Shown here: piece by piece, positions 1 to 7,608 of the stretch | Numbering within the stretch: position 1 is the first letter of the stretch | Layout of the letters: each line of letters opens with the position of its first letter | Made by a program: the position numbers and the translations under genes | Notes under the pieces: model-generated | What the model was told of the DNA's origin: nothing | Database searches by the model: none | The model's input: only the letters and a program-made list of their open reading frames with translations | Origin: an uncultured Clostridia bacterium | GTDB lineage: Bacteria; Bacillota; Clostridia; TANB77; CAG-508 | NCBI GenBank assembly: GCA_904419095.1 | Contig: CAJFQT010000023.1 | Location: 1 to 15,106, forward strand | Length of the DNA: 15,106 nt | Direction of reading: 5' to 3'

Positions 1-1158
1 AATCATAGTAATAGAACCTTCTGTATTGTTATTGTTTAATGTCCTACCAGCACGTCCATAGAATTCTGATAATCTTGAAGGTAAATATGATGGAAATCCT
101 TCTTCTGCTGGCATTTCTTCTAATCTACCAGATATTTCTCTCAAAGCTTCTGCCCAACGAGATGTAGAATCTGCCATTATTGCTACTTGATATCCCATGT
201 CCCTGTAGTATTCCGCTATGGTTATACCTGTATATATTGAAGCCTCTCTTGCTGCAACTGGCATATTGGATGTATTTGCAATTAAAATAGTTCTTTCCAT
301 TAATGGTCTATTGGTTCTTGGATCAATTAACTTTGGAAAATCTTCTAATACCTGTGTCATTTCATTTCCTCTTTCACCACATCCAATATATACAATAATA
401 TCTGCATCACACCATTTGGCCAATTGATGTTGAAGTACTGTTTTTCCAGTACCAAATCCACCTGGTATAGTTGCTGTCCCCCCTTTTGTTATTGGAAATA
501 CAGTATCTATTACCCTTTGTCCTGTTTGTAGAGGTATATTAGTTTCTAATCTATTTTTATATGGTCTTTGTTTTCTTACAGGCCATTTTTGACACATTGT
601 TACTTCAATAATATTTCCTTCTTCTGTTTGAACTTTTGCAATTACATCTGTAATTTTATATTTTCCTTCAGGAACTATTTCTATTACTTTTCCATTTTTT
701 ATATGTGGATATAAAATTTTGTTAATTATACTTGTCGTCTCTTGAACTTCACCTATTACAAAATTATATTCTACTAAATCATTTACTGAAACTTTAGGTT
801 TAAAAGCCCATAATTTTTCTTCTGATATTGGAGACACATTTACGCCCCTATCTATCCAAAATCCCGTTTTTTTCTCTATTTCCTTTAATGGTCTTTGTAT
901 TCCATCATATACATTTCCTATAATTCCTGGTCCTAATGTTACAGATAAAGGTTCTTTAGTCGATATTACCTTCTCCCCTATTTTCATTCCAGAAGTATCT
1001 TCATAACATTGGATTGTAACATTTTCACCATTTATCTTTATAACTTCACCTAATAATTTTTGCTTACCTATATATACTACATCATGCATAGCAAAATCAT
1101 CAGGACCTGTTGCAATTATAACAGGACCATTTATTTTAGTTATTTCCTTCTGTTCCAT
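1..1158 (-). CDS. atpA: V-type ATPase catalytic subunit A (N-terminal 386 residues, cut by window edge)
   Basis: Catalytic nucleotide-binding subunit of the V1 head of a bacterial V/A-type ATPase, which couples ATP hydrolysis or synthesis to ion movement across the membrane. The reading frame opens at ATG 1156-1158 behind AAAGGAG and stays open to position 1. It reads MEQKEITKINGPVIIATGP (family N-terminus). The Walker A motif GGFGTGKT is at residues 233-240, followed by the conserved stretches MADSTSRWAEALRE and FYGRAGR. About 200 C-terminal residues of a roughly 590-residue family lie outside the window. The start overlaps the end of the E-subunit gene by 23 bases, indicating translational coupling. 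Arginine codons here are AGA, AGG and CGT; there is no in-frame CGG. Confidence 0.97.
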   Translation of the reverse strand, partial: MEQKEITKINGPVIIATGPDDFAMHDVVYIGKQKLLGEVIKINGENVTIQCYEDTSGMKIGEKVISTKEPLSVTLGPGIIGNVYDGIQRPLKEIEKKTGFWIDRGVNVSPISEEKLWAFKPKVSVNDLVEYNFVIGEVQETTSIINKILYPHIKNGKVIEIVPEGKYKITDVIAKVQTEEGNIIEVTMCQKWPVRKQRPYKNRLETNIPLQTGQRVIDTVFPITKGGTATIPGGFGTGKTVLQHQLAKWCDADIIVYIGCGERGNEMTQVLEDFPKLIDPRTNRPLMERTILIANTSNMPVAAREASIYTGITIAEYYRDMGYQVAIMADSTSRWAEALREISGRLEEMPAEEGFPSYLPSRLSEFYGRAGRTLNNNNTEGSITMI

Positions 1159-1693
1159 AAATACTCTCCTTTAGATTTGTATATATTGTATTATCTATAA
1201 CCATATTTTTATTTTTTAGTAAAATACCACCTATATACTTATCTGGTAAAATCTCTAAATCATAATTATCTTCTATTTGCTCTAAATTTTGAATGTCTTG
1301 TTTTACAACTCCTATAATATATCCAGATTGATTTTCTAAGAATGTTTTTGTATATTTATACATTTTTGTAAAATCTTTTTTATATTCATCACTTAAACAA
1401 TATTCTTTAAACTTGCAAACTAAACTTTGAAATAATTCATTTTGCATTTTTTGTTTTTCTGTAAGTATTTTCTTTTTTGCATCAATTTGTAAATTAATTA
1501 TATTATTGTTATATTGTTTTTGCATTTCAAAACATTCTTCTTTATACTTTTTTTCTAATTTATTCTTATATTCTTCTATATCTTGCGTAATTGTATCAGC
1601 TAGCTTCTCGTTTAATTCTTCTTCTAATTTTTCCTTTTCTTGTAATGATATTCTATTGCAAATTTCTTCAAATTCTTTAATTTTATCATCCAT
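1136..1693 (-). CDS. atpE: V-type ATPase subunit E (peripheral stalk)
   Basis: A 185-residue protein that is almost entirely charged coiled coil in its first 100 residues (MDDKIKEFEEIC followed by long Lys/Glu/Gln-rich helix) and a more globular C-terminal half ending in YGTEGNN. This architecture and its place next to subunit A fit the E subunit of the peripheral stalk, which pairs with the G/H subunit and holds the A3B3 head still. I chose ATG 1691-1693, which has TGAGGTGA six bases upstream; the frame could begin at a GTG three codons earlier but that start would sit on the ribosome site. The assignment rests on composition, size and operon position, as E subunits are poorly conserved. Confidence 0.88.
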   Translation of the reverse strand: MDDKIKEFEEICNRISLQEKEKLEEELNEKLADTITQDIEEYKNKLEKKYKEECFEMQKQYNNNIINLQIDAKKKILTEKQKMQNELFQSLVCKFKEYCLSDEYKKDFTKMYKYTKTFLENQSGYIIGVVKQDIQNLEQIEDNYDLEILPDKYIGGILLKNKNMVIDNTIYTNLKESIYGTEGNN

Positions 1694-1716
1694 ATATTTC
1701 ACCTCATAAGTGTCAT

Positions 1717-1947
1717 TTAGATTATTTGTAAAAGTGGATATCTACTTTTTTTCATAGCATCAAAATCTTTTTTATTCATATTGTAAATATCTTCACTTAA
1801 AATCAATATCCCTATAGAATCATCTTTTTTTATTTCCTCTAATTGAATATTTAAACCCTCTAAATCCTTAACTATTCTACTATCAACCCCAGCAAGTTTA
1901 AATCCTACTTTTTGTTCTAACTTTGAAAATAATCCGACTATCTTCAT
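1717..1947 (-). CDS. atpF: V-type ATPase subunit F (short form)
   Basis: Central-rotor subunit F, recognised by the GFKLAGVDSRIV segment and the later SIGILILSEDIYN and YPLLQII strands of the Rossmann-like F fold. At 76 residues it is shorter than the roughly 100-residue clostridial proteins: it stops directly after the strand that normally continues into an IP(D/E) segment and C-terminal helix. The stop is clean and there is no CGG codon, and the following frames show no obvious missing tail, so this looks like a genuinely short subunit. The ATG at 1945-1947 follows TAGGATG. The gene lies 15 bases after atpK and 23 bases before atpE. Confidence 0.85.
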   Translation of the reverse strand: MKIVGLFSKLEQKVGFKLAGVDSRIVKDLEGLNIQLEEIKKDDSIGILILSEDIYNMNKKDFDAMKKSRYPLLQII

Positions 1948-1961
1948 AAAATCATCCTACT

Positions 1962-2393
1962 CTATACTTTATTTAATATCATTATAGATATAATTAAACC
2001 ATAAATAGCAATACCTTCTGCTAGGCCCGCAAAAATAATTGTTTTTCCAAGCAAACTAGGGTTTTCGCTAATTGCACCAATAGCACTAGAAGCAACCATG
2101 GCAACGGCAATACCAGCACCAATACAAGCAAGACCTGTTGCCAAAGCTGCTGCAAGTAATCCTATATCATGATTTGATAATCCTTCTTTGTTTTCTTCTG
2201 ATGATTCATTTTCGCCTTGTTTTTCATTATCAGCAGTAGTAGTTGTAGTAACTGTATTACTATTACTAACTATATTTTGTTCATTATTTATATAATTTGT
2301 ATTATTAGATGTATTTACTGCATAAGCAGAAGTTACACCTATTAATAATAAAACAATAATACATAAAATTACACTTAAAATTTTCTTTTTCAT
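1962..2393 (-). CDS. atpK: V-type ATPase proteolipid subunit K with signal-like N-terminus
   Basis: Membrane rotor-ring subunit (143 residues). The C-terminal part, about residues 80-143, is a single two-helix hairpin with the motifs ATGLACIGAGIAVA, AIGAISENP and LAEGIAIYGLI; Glu126 in the last helix is the expected ion-binding carboxylate. The N-terminus is a cleavable-looking signal sequence (MKKKILSVILCIIVLLLIG then a VTSAYA cleavage-like site) followed by about 45 residues of Asn/Thr/Ser/Glu-rich low-complexity sequence. Signal-like N-termini occur on some clostridial K subunits; the long polar linker is less usual. The single-hairpin form differs from the fused four-helix NtpK of Enterococcus. 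Start ATG 2391-2393 follows GGAAAAG. Confidence 0.95.
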   Translation of the reverse strand: MKKKILSVILCIIVLLLIGVTSAYAVNTSNNTNYINNEQNIVSNSNTVTTTTTADNEKQGENESSEENKEGLSNHDIGLLAAALATGLACIGAGIAVAMVASSAIGAISENPSLLGKTIIFAGLAEGIAIYGLIISIMILNKV

Positions 2394-2427
2394 TTACATC
2401 TTTTCCTTTCGTATTATAATTGTACTT

Positions 2428-4318
2428 TTAAATATATTTCTCATCTTCTATTGGAATATATTCTTTTCCATCTCCAGTATAAAATCTACTAAACAATTCA
2501 TAATATTCCAACCTTAAAACTTGAATTGCGACAATTAAACCTTCTAATGCAATTACAATTATGTTTCCTATTATTCCAACAATAACACTTCCAGCACCTC
2601 CTACCATATCTGAAAGTATATATATTGCCATACATAATCCAACATGATTAATTGCAAATGCTGCTAATCTTACAAATGATATTGTATTGCTAGCAATATT
2701 TAATAACATTTCAATTAATTCAAATATTTTTTCTACAATAGAACTTTTTACCTTTGATTTATTTTGGTTTAGATAGCTTTCTATTCTTTCTTTAAATAGA
2801 ATTAATAATAAAGGTATAGCAATTAATGTAATACTTAATCCTAAACTTATAACTAACTTTCCTTTTAATAGAAAACCTACTATTAGTACTAATATTATTA
2901 CATAAAACGCTAATCCAGCTAATCCATTTTTATCAAATAAAGCTCTTGCTTTATCCTTATTTTTAATTCCATTTTTTATATTAAATATCATTGCTATAAT
3001 TATCAAAACTGCTCCTACTGCAATACCTGCAATTAACATATTTGTTATATTATCCATAGGACTTGGTATAATGCCTTTAATAATATCTTCTTTACCAAAA
3101 ACACTTCCATAAACAATTCCAAATAGAATGGCAGATATTCCCCCTGCTAGAAAAATTGAGCCCAAACTTTTTTTCATTTTCATTAATATCAATCCAATAA
3201 CCAAAATCACAAAACCTTGTCCAACATCACCAAACATAAAACCAAACATTAAAAATGCTGTAATTGCTACAAAGATACTTGGATCTAATTCTGAATAATT
3301 TGGTACGCCATACATCTTTACTATTGATTCAAATGGTTTAACAATTTTGGGATTTTTTAATTTTGTTGGTGGTATAGTTGCAACCTCATCATGATTTTTA
3401 ATCGTATACTCAATCTCATCCTTTTCAAGTTTTGGAATTAAAGCTTTTAGGTTTTGCTCAGGTATCCAACCAACAAAATAAAATGCTCCTTTATTATCAT
3501 GTGCCATATATTTTTTTATCTTATTTATTTTTTCTAATAATTTCAATTCATAATAATTATTAAGTAGATTCTTACCTATACTTTCTCTGTATTCTTCTAA
3601 TTGCTTTTGTATTCTTTCAATTGAATTATTATTTTGTTCTATAAATTTATTAACTTTATTTATAAACTCTATTGGAGTGCCTGTTATTTCTCCTGGTAGC
3701 CAAACTCTTTCAAACTTCATAACTTTAAAAAAGCTATCGACTTTATCTGTAATATTATTTGGCATAAAATATATTAACCACAAAAAATTCTCTTCTCTTT
3801 CCGCTTCTATTATTGTTAAATTCATCTTTACAATTTCATTTTTGATCTCTTCATAATTATCTATCGGAATCTTTCCGTATCTAAAATTCATATACTTTAA
3901 ATTATACAAATCCTGTAAATTAATCGAAATATTTTTCAAATGGCTAATAGGCATTAACTGTTTTTGAATATCTTTTATTTCTTTTTGTTTTTCATCAATA
4001 GTATTTTTCAAATTATCAACATCATCAATATATTTAGAAATTTCTTCTTTTATCTGTTCAAAACTTTTCTCTAATTTTATTTTTTCATTAGTTTCTAAAT
4101 AATTAATATTCATCTTTTTTAATAAATCTTCTGCTTTTTTTGACCACTCCTGAATAGAAGAATCATATGAAAAATAAGTTAATTTCCAGCCTTTTTCTAA
4201 AACCTTCAACGCATTTTCAGGTTGCAAGCCACTACCGAATAAAATCATTTGAAATTATAAAATCTAAATCATCTTCCTTACCAGTCATACTAAGCAGTTT
4301 CATTTTTTCGATTGCCAA
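2428..4318 (-). CDS. atpI: V-type ATPase membrane subunit I, needs +1 frameshift at CGG
   Basis: Stator subunit I (a-subunit), which carries the ion half-channels. It is encoded in two frames. TTG 4316-4318, behind AGAGGTG, opens a frame reading MAIEKMKLLSMTG and 28 codons long; its last sense codon is CGG (4235-4237), followed at once by TAG. Skipping one base (4234) enters the frame reading SGLQPENALKVLEKG, which runs 601 codons to 2428. The joined 629-residue protein has the family length, an N-terminal coiled-coil cytoplasmic half (to about residue 340) and a C-terminal multispan half; SFVRLAAF near residue 550 holds the essential arginine of this family. Neither frame alone gives a complete subunit: the second frame starts without a ribosome site and lacks the conserved N-terminus. 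See the recoding findings. Confidence 0.95.
4234..4237 (-). other. +1 recoding site in atpI (CGG T, then AGT)
   Basis: On the coding strand the sequence is ATT CGG TAG in the opening frame and ATT CGG T AGT GGC in the frame that continues. CGG is the only in-frame CGG of the gene and the zero-frame stop follows immediately. There is no Shine-Dalgarno-like element just upstream, unlike the prfB (RF2) site. The shift is inferred from protein continuity: homologous sequence ends in the first frame at ...SNDFI and resumes as SGLQPENA in the second. Confidence 0.85.
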
Positions 4319-4337
4319 AACTCTCACCTCTTTTGTT

Positions 4338-5279
4338 TTAATAAATTATACGTTTTTGAATTTCTTTTATATCTAATTTATATCTAATGCCTTCAAGAAT
4401 TGTTATGATATTTTCCCTTTGTAATTCCAATAATTTAAAATAAGCAATTACTAAACTAAAATCTAACATTTCAGTCTTGAAAATTCTTTCATATATTTTA
4501 TATAAGTATTTTTTTATATCTATCTCTATATTGCTTGTAATAACATTTTTATATTTAGTAACACTAAGAGCTATCTTTAGAGCATTAATATTTTTTGAAT
4601 CCTGAATATTTTTAAAAACTTCATCAGATATACTACAATACTTAGATACTATAAATTCTTTATAATTATAATTTTTATATTGTGCCATTCTATATGTCCA
4701 TACAATATTATTTAAATCTATTTCCTTTTGAATTATTTCAAAAACCTTATTGTTTGATTCTTTAGATATTTTAGCAAATTTTTCAAAAAACATTTTATCC
4801 AAATTATTTTCTCTTTCAAAAATTGTAATATCTTTTTGTAAAATTTGTTTAATATCATTATTATGAATTTTTACAATAAAATCATCTTTGTTCTTTACCT
4901 GATCTAATCCCTTCAAATCTGTAAATAAAAAACTTGTCCATAATTGTATATCTATATCTTCATTACTATTGATATTATTCCAAAGTTCTTTAATCAATTT
5001 TATCTTAAACTTCAACAGATATATTCTCCATATATCTTGATTTTTTGAAGTAACGTATTTAGAAATTTTTAAAATATCAGAAATTAGTATCTTATCTAAA
5101 GACTCTTCTATTTCTAACCTTTTAGCATCAATCGGTAAATTCTCTATCTCTTTAACTTTATTTTTCAATAAATAAATTGCATCAGTCAAATTCTGTTGTT
5201 TCATTAAATCTTCTAAATCTTCTCTATTTAATTTTTCAGCATACATTGCTTTTAATTTGCTATTTATACTCGGATTCAT
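4338..5279 (-). CDS. atpC: V-type ATPase subunit C/d (AC39-like)
   Basis: A 313-residue helical protein with the AC39/subunit d pattern: an N-terminal MNPSINSKLKAMYAEKLNREDL segment, the middle helix pair around VWTYRMAQYKNY, and a C-terminal part ending in KRIIY. The subunit caps the membrane ring and links it to the central shaft (family knowledge). The ATG overlaps the stop of the upstream G/H gene as ATGA, so translation is coupled, and atpI follows after 19 bases. No CGG codon occurs and the frame is intact. The repeated motif in which AC39 proteins bind the rotor is weak, so the call rests on the conserved ends, the size and the operon. Confidence 0.9.
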   Translation of the reverse strand: MNPSINSKLKAMYAEKLNREDLEDLMKQQNLTDAIYLLKNKVKEIENLPIDAKRLEIEESLDKILISDILKISKYVTSKNQDIWRIYLLKFKIKLIKELWNNINSNEDIDIQLWTSFLFTDLKGLDQVKNKDDFIVKIHNNDIKQILQKDITIFERENNLDKMFFEKFAKISKESNNKVFEIIQKEIDLNNIVWTYRMAQYKNYNYKEFIVSKYCSISDEVFKNIQDSKNINALKIALSVTKYKNVITSNIEIDIKKYLYKIYERIFKTEMLDFSLVIAYFKLLELQRENIITILEGIRYKLDIKEIQKRIIY

Positions 5280-5605
5280 ATACCTGTCACCCTTTTTAAA
5301 ATACTTTCAAATAACATATTTATTTGTTCATCTTTTGTTTGATTAAAATTGATTTTCATATCATCAATTAACTTTGAAGTATTTTCTTCAATAATTGATT
5401 TTTCTTCCTGTAATTTTATAGTATATTCACGTTCATCTTTTTCCAAAGTATCCTTATATTTTGCAAACAACGCCCCTTCTTTTATACAAATTTCTTGTTT
5501 TGCATATTTCTCAAAATTCCTTTTCTTTTCTATCACATCTTTTAAATTATCCTTAGCTTTATTATCAATATCAATTATTTCTTTTATTATATTTTCATTC
5601 TGCAT
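5276..5605 (-). CDS. V-type ATPase G/H-like coiled-coil stalk subunit
   Basis: A 109-residue charged coiled coil (MQNENIIKEIIDIDNKAKDN...) with the size and composition of the G/H subunit that pairs with subunit E in the peripheral stalk. It ends in FESILKRVTGI, and the stop overlaps the ATG of the C gene. I place the start at ATG 5603-5605, which has AGAGGTGA six bases before it; an upstream in-frame ATG at 5644 lies inside the preceding terminator hairpin and has no ribosome site. It is the first gene of the ATPase operon. Such subunits diverge fast, so the identification is from context and shape, not from conserved residues. Confidence 0.75.
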   Translation of the reverse strand: MQNENIIKEIIDIDNKAKDNLKDVIEKKRNFEKYAKQEICIKEGALFAKYKDTLEKDEREYTIKLQEEKSIIEENTSKLIDDMKINFNQTKDEQINMLFESILKRVTGI

Positions 5606-5621
5606 TATATCACCTCTAAAA

Positions 5622-5657
5622 TAAAAAAGCAGTAAATTTTTCATAGTTACTGCCTTT
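5622..5657 (-). terminator. Intrinsic terminator after trxA, directly before the ATPase operon
   Basis: On the minus strand GGCAGTAA pairs with TTACTGC across a loop of about eleven bases (arms 5647-5653 and 5629-5635) and is followed by a run of Ts. It fills most of the 60 bases between the trxA stop and the start of the first ATPase gene, leaving no room for a normal promoter in the gap. Confidence 0.75.
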
Positions 5658-5665
5658 TACATAAA

Positions 5666-5974
5666 TTAATTTAACTGTTCTAAAATTTCGTTTTTATCAG
5701 TAACACCGATAAATGTTTTCTTTGGAATTCCATTTTCAAATATCATTATTGTAGGTATACTCATAACATTATATTTAACTGCAAGTTCTTGATTATCATC
5801 AACATTTACTTTTCCTACTTTTATTCCTGTTTTCTCTTCTGCAATTTCATCTATTATAGGTGACATCATTCTGCAAGGTCCACACCAATCTGCATAAAAA
5901 TCTACTAACACCTTATTATTATCTTTTAAAACCTCTTCTTCAAAATTATCTGTTCCTAATTTTAAAACACTCAT
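5666..5974 (-). CDS. trxA: Thioredoxin
   Basis: A 102-residue cytoplasmic thioredoxin that reduces protein disulfides using its vicinal cysteines. The active site is DFYADWCGPCRMMSP, residues about 25-39, with the conserved cis-proline loop SIPTIMIFENG later; length and order match the family exactly. The start is ATG 5972-5974, behind GAGGAGG with a six-base gap; the frame is open 22 codons further upstream but that part is not thioredoxin-like. It has its own promoter and terminator, and lies near a thioredoxin reductase gene on the same strand, so the two probably form a functional pair. Confidence 0.97.
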   Translation of the reverse strand: MSVLKLGTDNFEEEVLKDNNKVLVDFYADWCGPCRMMSPIIDEIAEEKTGIKVGKVNVDDNQELAVKYNVMSIPTIMIFENGIPKKTFIGVTDKNEILEQLN

Positions 5975-6002
5975 ATTTTTCCTCCTCATATTTATATTTT
6001 TT

Positions 6003-6031
6003 ATTTTATTATTATTTATATAATAAGTCAA
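6003..6031 (-). promoter_or_regulatory. Promoter for trxA
   Basis: On the minus strand TTGACT (6026-6031) and TAAAAT (6003-6008) are separated by 17 bases, close to the sigma-A consensus, and lie just upstream of the thioredoxin ribosome site. Confidence 0.55.
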
Positions 6032-6040
6032 TAAATTCAA

Positions 6041-6369
6041 TTAAATTTCTCTAGCTTTTACAATAACTCTTTTCTTACTATCATTTGTAATTCTAAAAAT
6101 GATGTTTCACTTTTTTGTGTATAAGCTATATTTTCATTGTTTAATACTACCATTATTATATCTGTTTTACTATCATTATTATTCATATTTTCTAAAATTT
6201 CTTTAGAAACCTGTTCGCTTTTATTTCTATCATACTCATAATATATTGAAAAAATTAGCAAAAATATTATAAATATAATCGAAATAATAAAATATATCTT
6301 ATATCTATTTTTCTTTTTCTTTAACTCAGGTGTAATATATAACTTTTCCGTTATTAATATTTGATTCAT
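6041..6369 (-). pseudogene. Sortase gene collapsed by internal deletion
   Basis: An open frame from ATG 6367-6369 (GGAG seven bases upstream) to 6058 gives 103 residues: a basic N-terminus, one membrane helix at about residues 25-43 and a polar linker containing EYDRNKSEQVSKEILE, as at the N-terminus of a membrane-anchored sortase. There is no catalytic domain. In another frame, ending at TAA 6041-6043, the same DNA reads NDSKKRVIVKAREI, which closely matches the C-terminus of the intact sortase in this window (SDSQKRIIIKARAK), including the active-site arginine. The simplest reading is that about 100 codons with the catalytic His and Cys were lost and the ends joined out of frame. The N-terminal family call is my recognition, not a search result; a small real membrane protein is the alternative. 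Confidence 0.65.
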
Positions 6370-6421
6370 ATAATTCTCCATATATTTCTATTTTTCTCTG
6401 AGTATAGTGATTATTTACTAA

Positions 6422-6433
6422 TTCTTATAAGAA
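6422..6433. repeat. Perfect 12-base palindrome upstream of the sortase relic
   Basis: TTCTTATAAGAA is a perfect dyad in the 72-base gap between trxB and the sortase relic. It could be an operator or the core of a weak hairpin; nothing else in the sequence decides this. Confidence 0.3.
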
Positions 6434-6441
6434 CTGTTAAA

Positions 6442-7320
6442 TTAAGATTGAGTTTTTAAATATTGAATTACAGATAATGCTGCAACCGTACCTTTACTCA
6501 CTGCTGTTGAAACTTGTAATATTCCTCCTGTGCAATCTCCACAAGCATAAATACCTTTAATATTTGTTTCCATTTTATCATTTACAACTATTTTATCTCC
6601 ATTTAACAATATACCTAGTTTCTTTGCTATCTCTGTACTGCCTGCTGTTCCTTGTGCTATAAAAACACCACTTGTTTTTAAACGAGAATTATCATTAAAC
6701 ACTACTTCTTCAACTTTATTTTCTCCCTTAATTTCTTCTATTGGCTTAGTAATAATATTAACATTTTCGGCTCTAAATTCAGGTGCTTTCTCACCGTTTG
6801 TAAGTATTGTTACAGTTTTTGCAATATTTATCAAATCATTAGTCTCTGAAAGAGCATAATTTCCGCTTCCTATAACTGCAACATCTTGATTTCTATAAAA
6901 AAAACCATCACAAATAGCACAATAGCTTATTCCTTTTCCCTCTAAATTTTTTACGCCTTTTATCTTAACTTTATTTTTCTTAGTTCCAGTAGCTATAATA
7001 ACAGCCTTCGCCATATATTGTTTTTTAGTTGTAGTTAAAATAAAAACATTTTTTCCTTCTTTTATATCTATTTCAATTTTTAATAACTCTTCTTTTTCTA
7101 CTTCCACACCCAATTTTTTTGCCTGCTTTATTCCAATTTCATAAAGTGATTTTCCATCTATTCCATTTTCAAAGCCATAATAGTTTTCAATCATATTTGC
7201 CTGTTCCAAACTTGATTTTTCAAAATATAATATCAAGGTACTTAAATTTGCCCTCTTTGTATATAAACTAGCAGAAATTCCAGCAGGTCCTGCTCCAATT
7301 ATTATGACATCATACAACAT
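6442..7320 (-). CDS. trxB: Thioredoxin reductase-like flavoprotein
   Basis: A 292-residue two-domain flavoprotein. The FAD motif GAGPAG is at residues 9-14, the redox-active CAIC followed by DG at 134-139, a second dinucleotide motif GSGNYA at 151-156, and the C-terminal FAD motif GIYACGDC. It should pass electrons to the thioredoxin encoded nearby. The NADPH-specificity stretch, usually HRR..FRA, reads TNGEKAPEFRA, so the arginines that hold the NADPH phosphate are missing; this resembles clostridial reductases that use another donor, such as ferredoxin. The start is ATG 7318-7320 with GAGGTG seven bases upstream. Length is slightly under the usual 310 residues. No in-frame CGG. Confidence 0.93.
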   Translation of the reverse strand: MLYDVIIIGAGPAGISASLYTKRANLSTLILYFEKSSLEQANMIENYYGFENGIDGKSLYEIGIKQAKKLGVEVEKEELLKIEIDIKEGKNVFILTTTKKQYMAKAVIIATGTKKNKVKIKGVKNLEGKGISYCAICDGFFYRNQDVAVIGSGNYALSETNDLINIAKTVTILTNGEKAPEFRAENVNIITKPIEEIKGENKVEEVVFNDNSRLKTSGVFIAQGTAGSTEIAKKLGILLNGDKIVVNDKMETNIKGIYACGDCTGGILQVSTAVSKGTVAALSVIQYLKTQS

Positions 7321-7357
7321 AAATAACACCTCATACATTAATATTATTTCTATGAGT

Positions 7358-7386
7358 ATAATAGCACAAAAAAAATTAATAATCAA
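7358..7386 (-). promoter_or_regulatory. Promoter for trxB
   Basis: Minus strand TTGATT (7381-7386), 17-base spacer, TATTAT (7358-7363), with an extended TGC just before the -10 box. The ATG is 38 bases downstream of the -10. Confidence 0.65.
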
Positions 7387-7436
7387 TTAATTTTCACTTT
7401 AAGTTCTAATCTTATATTTATAAGTTTTAAAAAAGT

Positions 7437-7593
7437 ATTGATATTAAAATGTTTTCATCAAAAACCTAATTTAAAAAGAATTGATATTAAATGTTTTTCA
7501 TCAAAAAATTTAATTTAAATCGAATTTCTTTGATAAAAAGTATTATAAATATCAATCCTTTAAAATTTTTTATATTAAAACATCCTCATCAAA
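7437..7593. repeat. Four-copy cluster of an AT-rich hairpin repeat
   Basis: Two direct copies of a roughly 39-base unit start at 7437 and 7480 (core TTGATATTAAAATGTTTTC then ATCAA). A third, inverted and looser copy is at 7529-7556 and a diverged fourth at 7571-7593. Each unit can fold on its own, because TTGAT pairs with ATCAA and AAAA with TTTT, and the inverted copy could pair with the others. The cluster fills most of the gap between the sortase stop and the trxB promoter; it may terminate the sortase transcript or serve as an operator. I see no gene in 7387-7608. Confidence 0.6.
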
Positions 7594-7608
7594 TAAATAT
7601 ATGTGATG

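Noticed and set aside
4234..4248. Internal ATG at 4246-4248 as the true start of atpI
   Set aside because: It has no ribosome site and would drop the conserved MAIEKMKLLSMTG N-terminus that is encoded just upstream behind AGAGGTG.
5606..5611. TATAAT just before the first ATPase gene as a -10 box
   Set aside because: It touches the start codon and has no -35 at the right distance; it is part of the ribosome-site spacer.
7437..7593. CRISPR array
   Set aside because: The units are few, diverged, in mixed orientation and contiguous, with no uniform spacers or cas genes.
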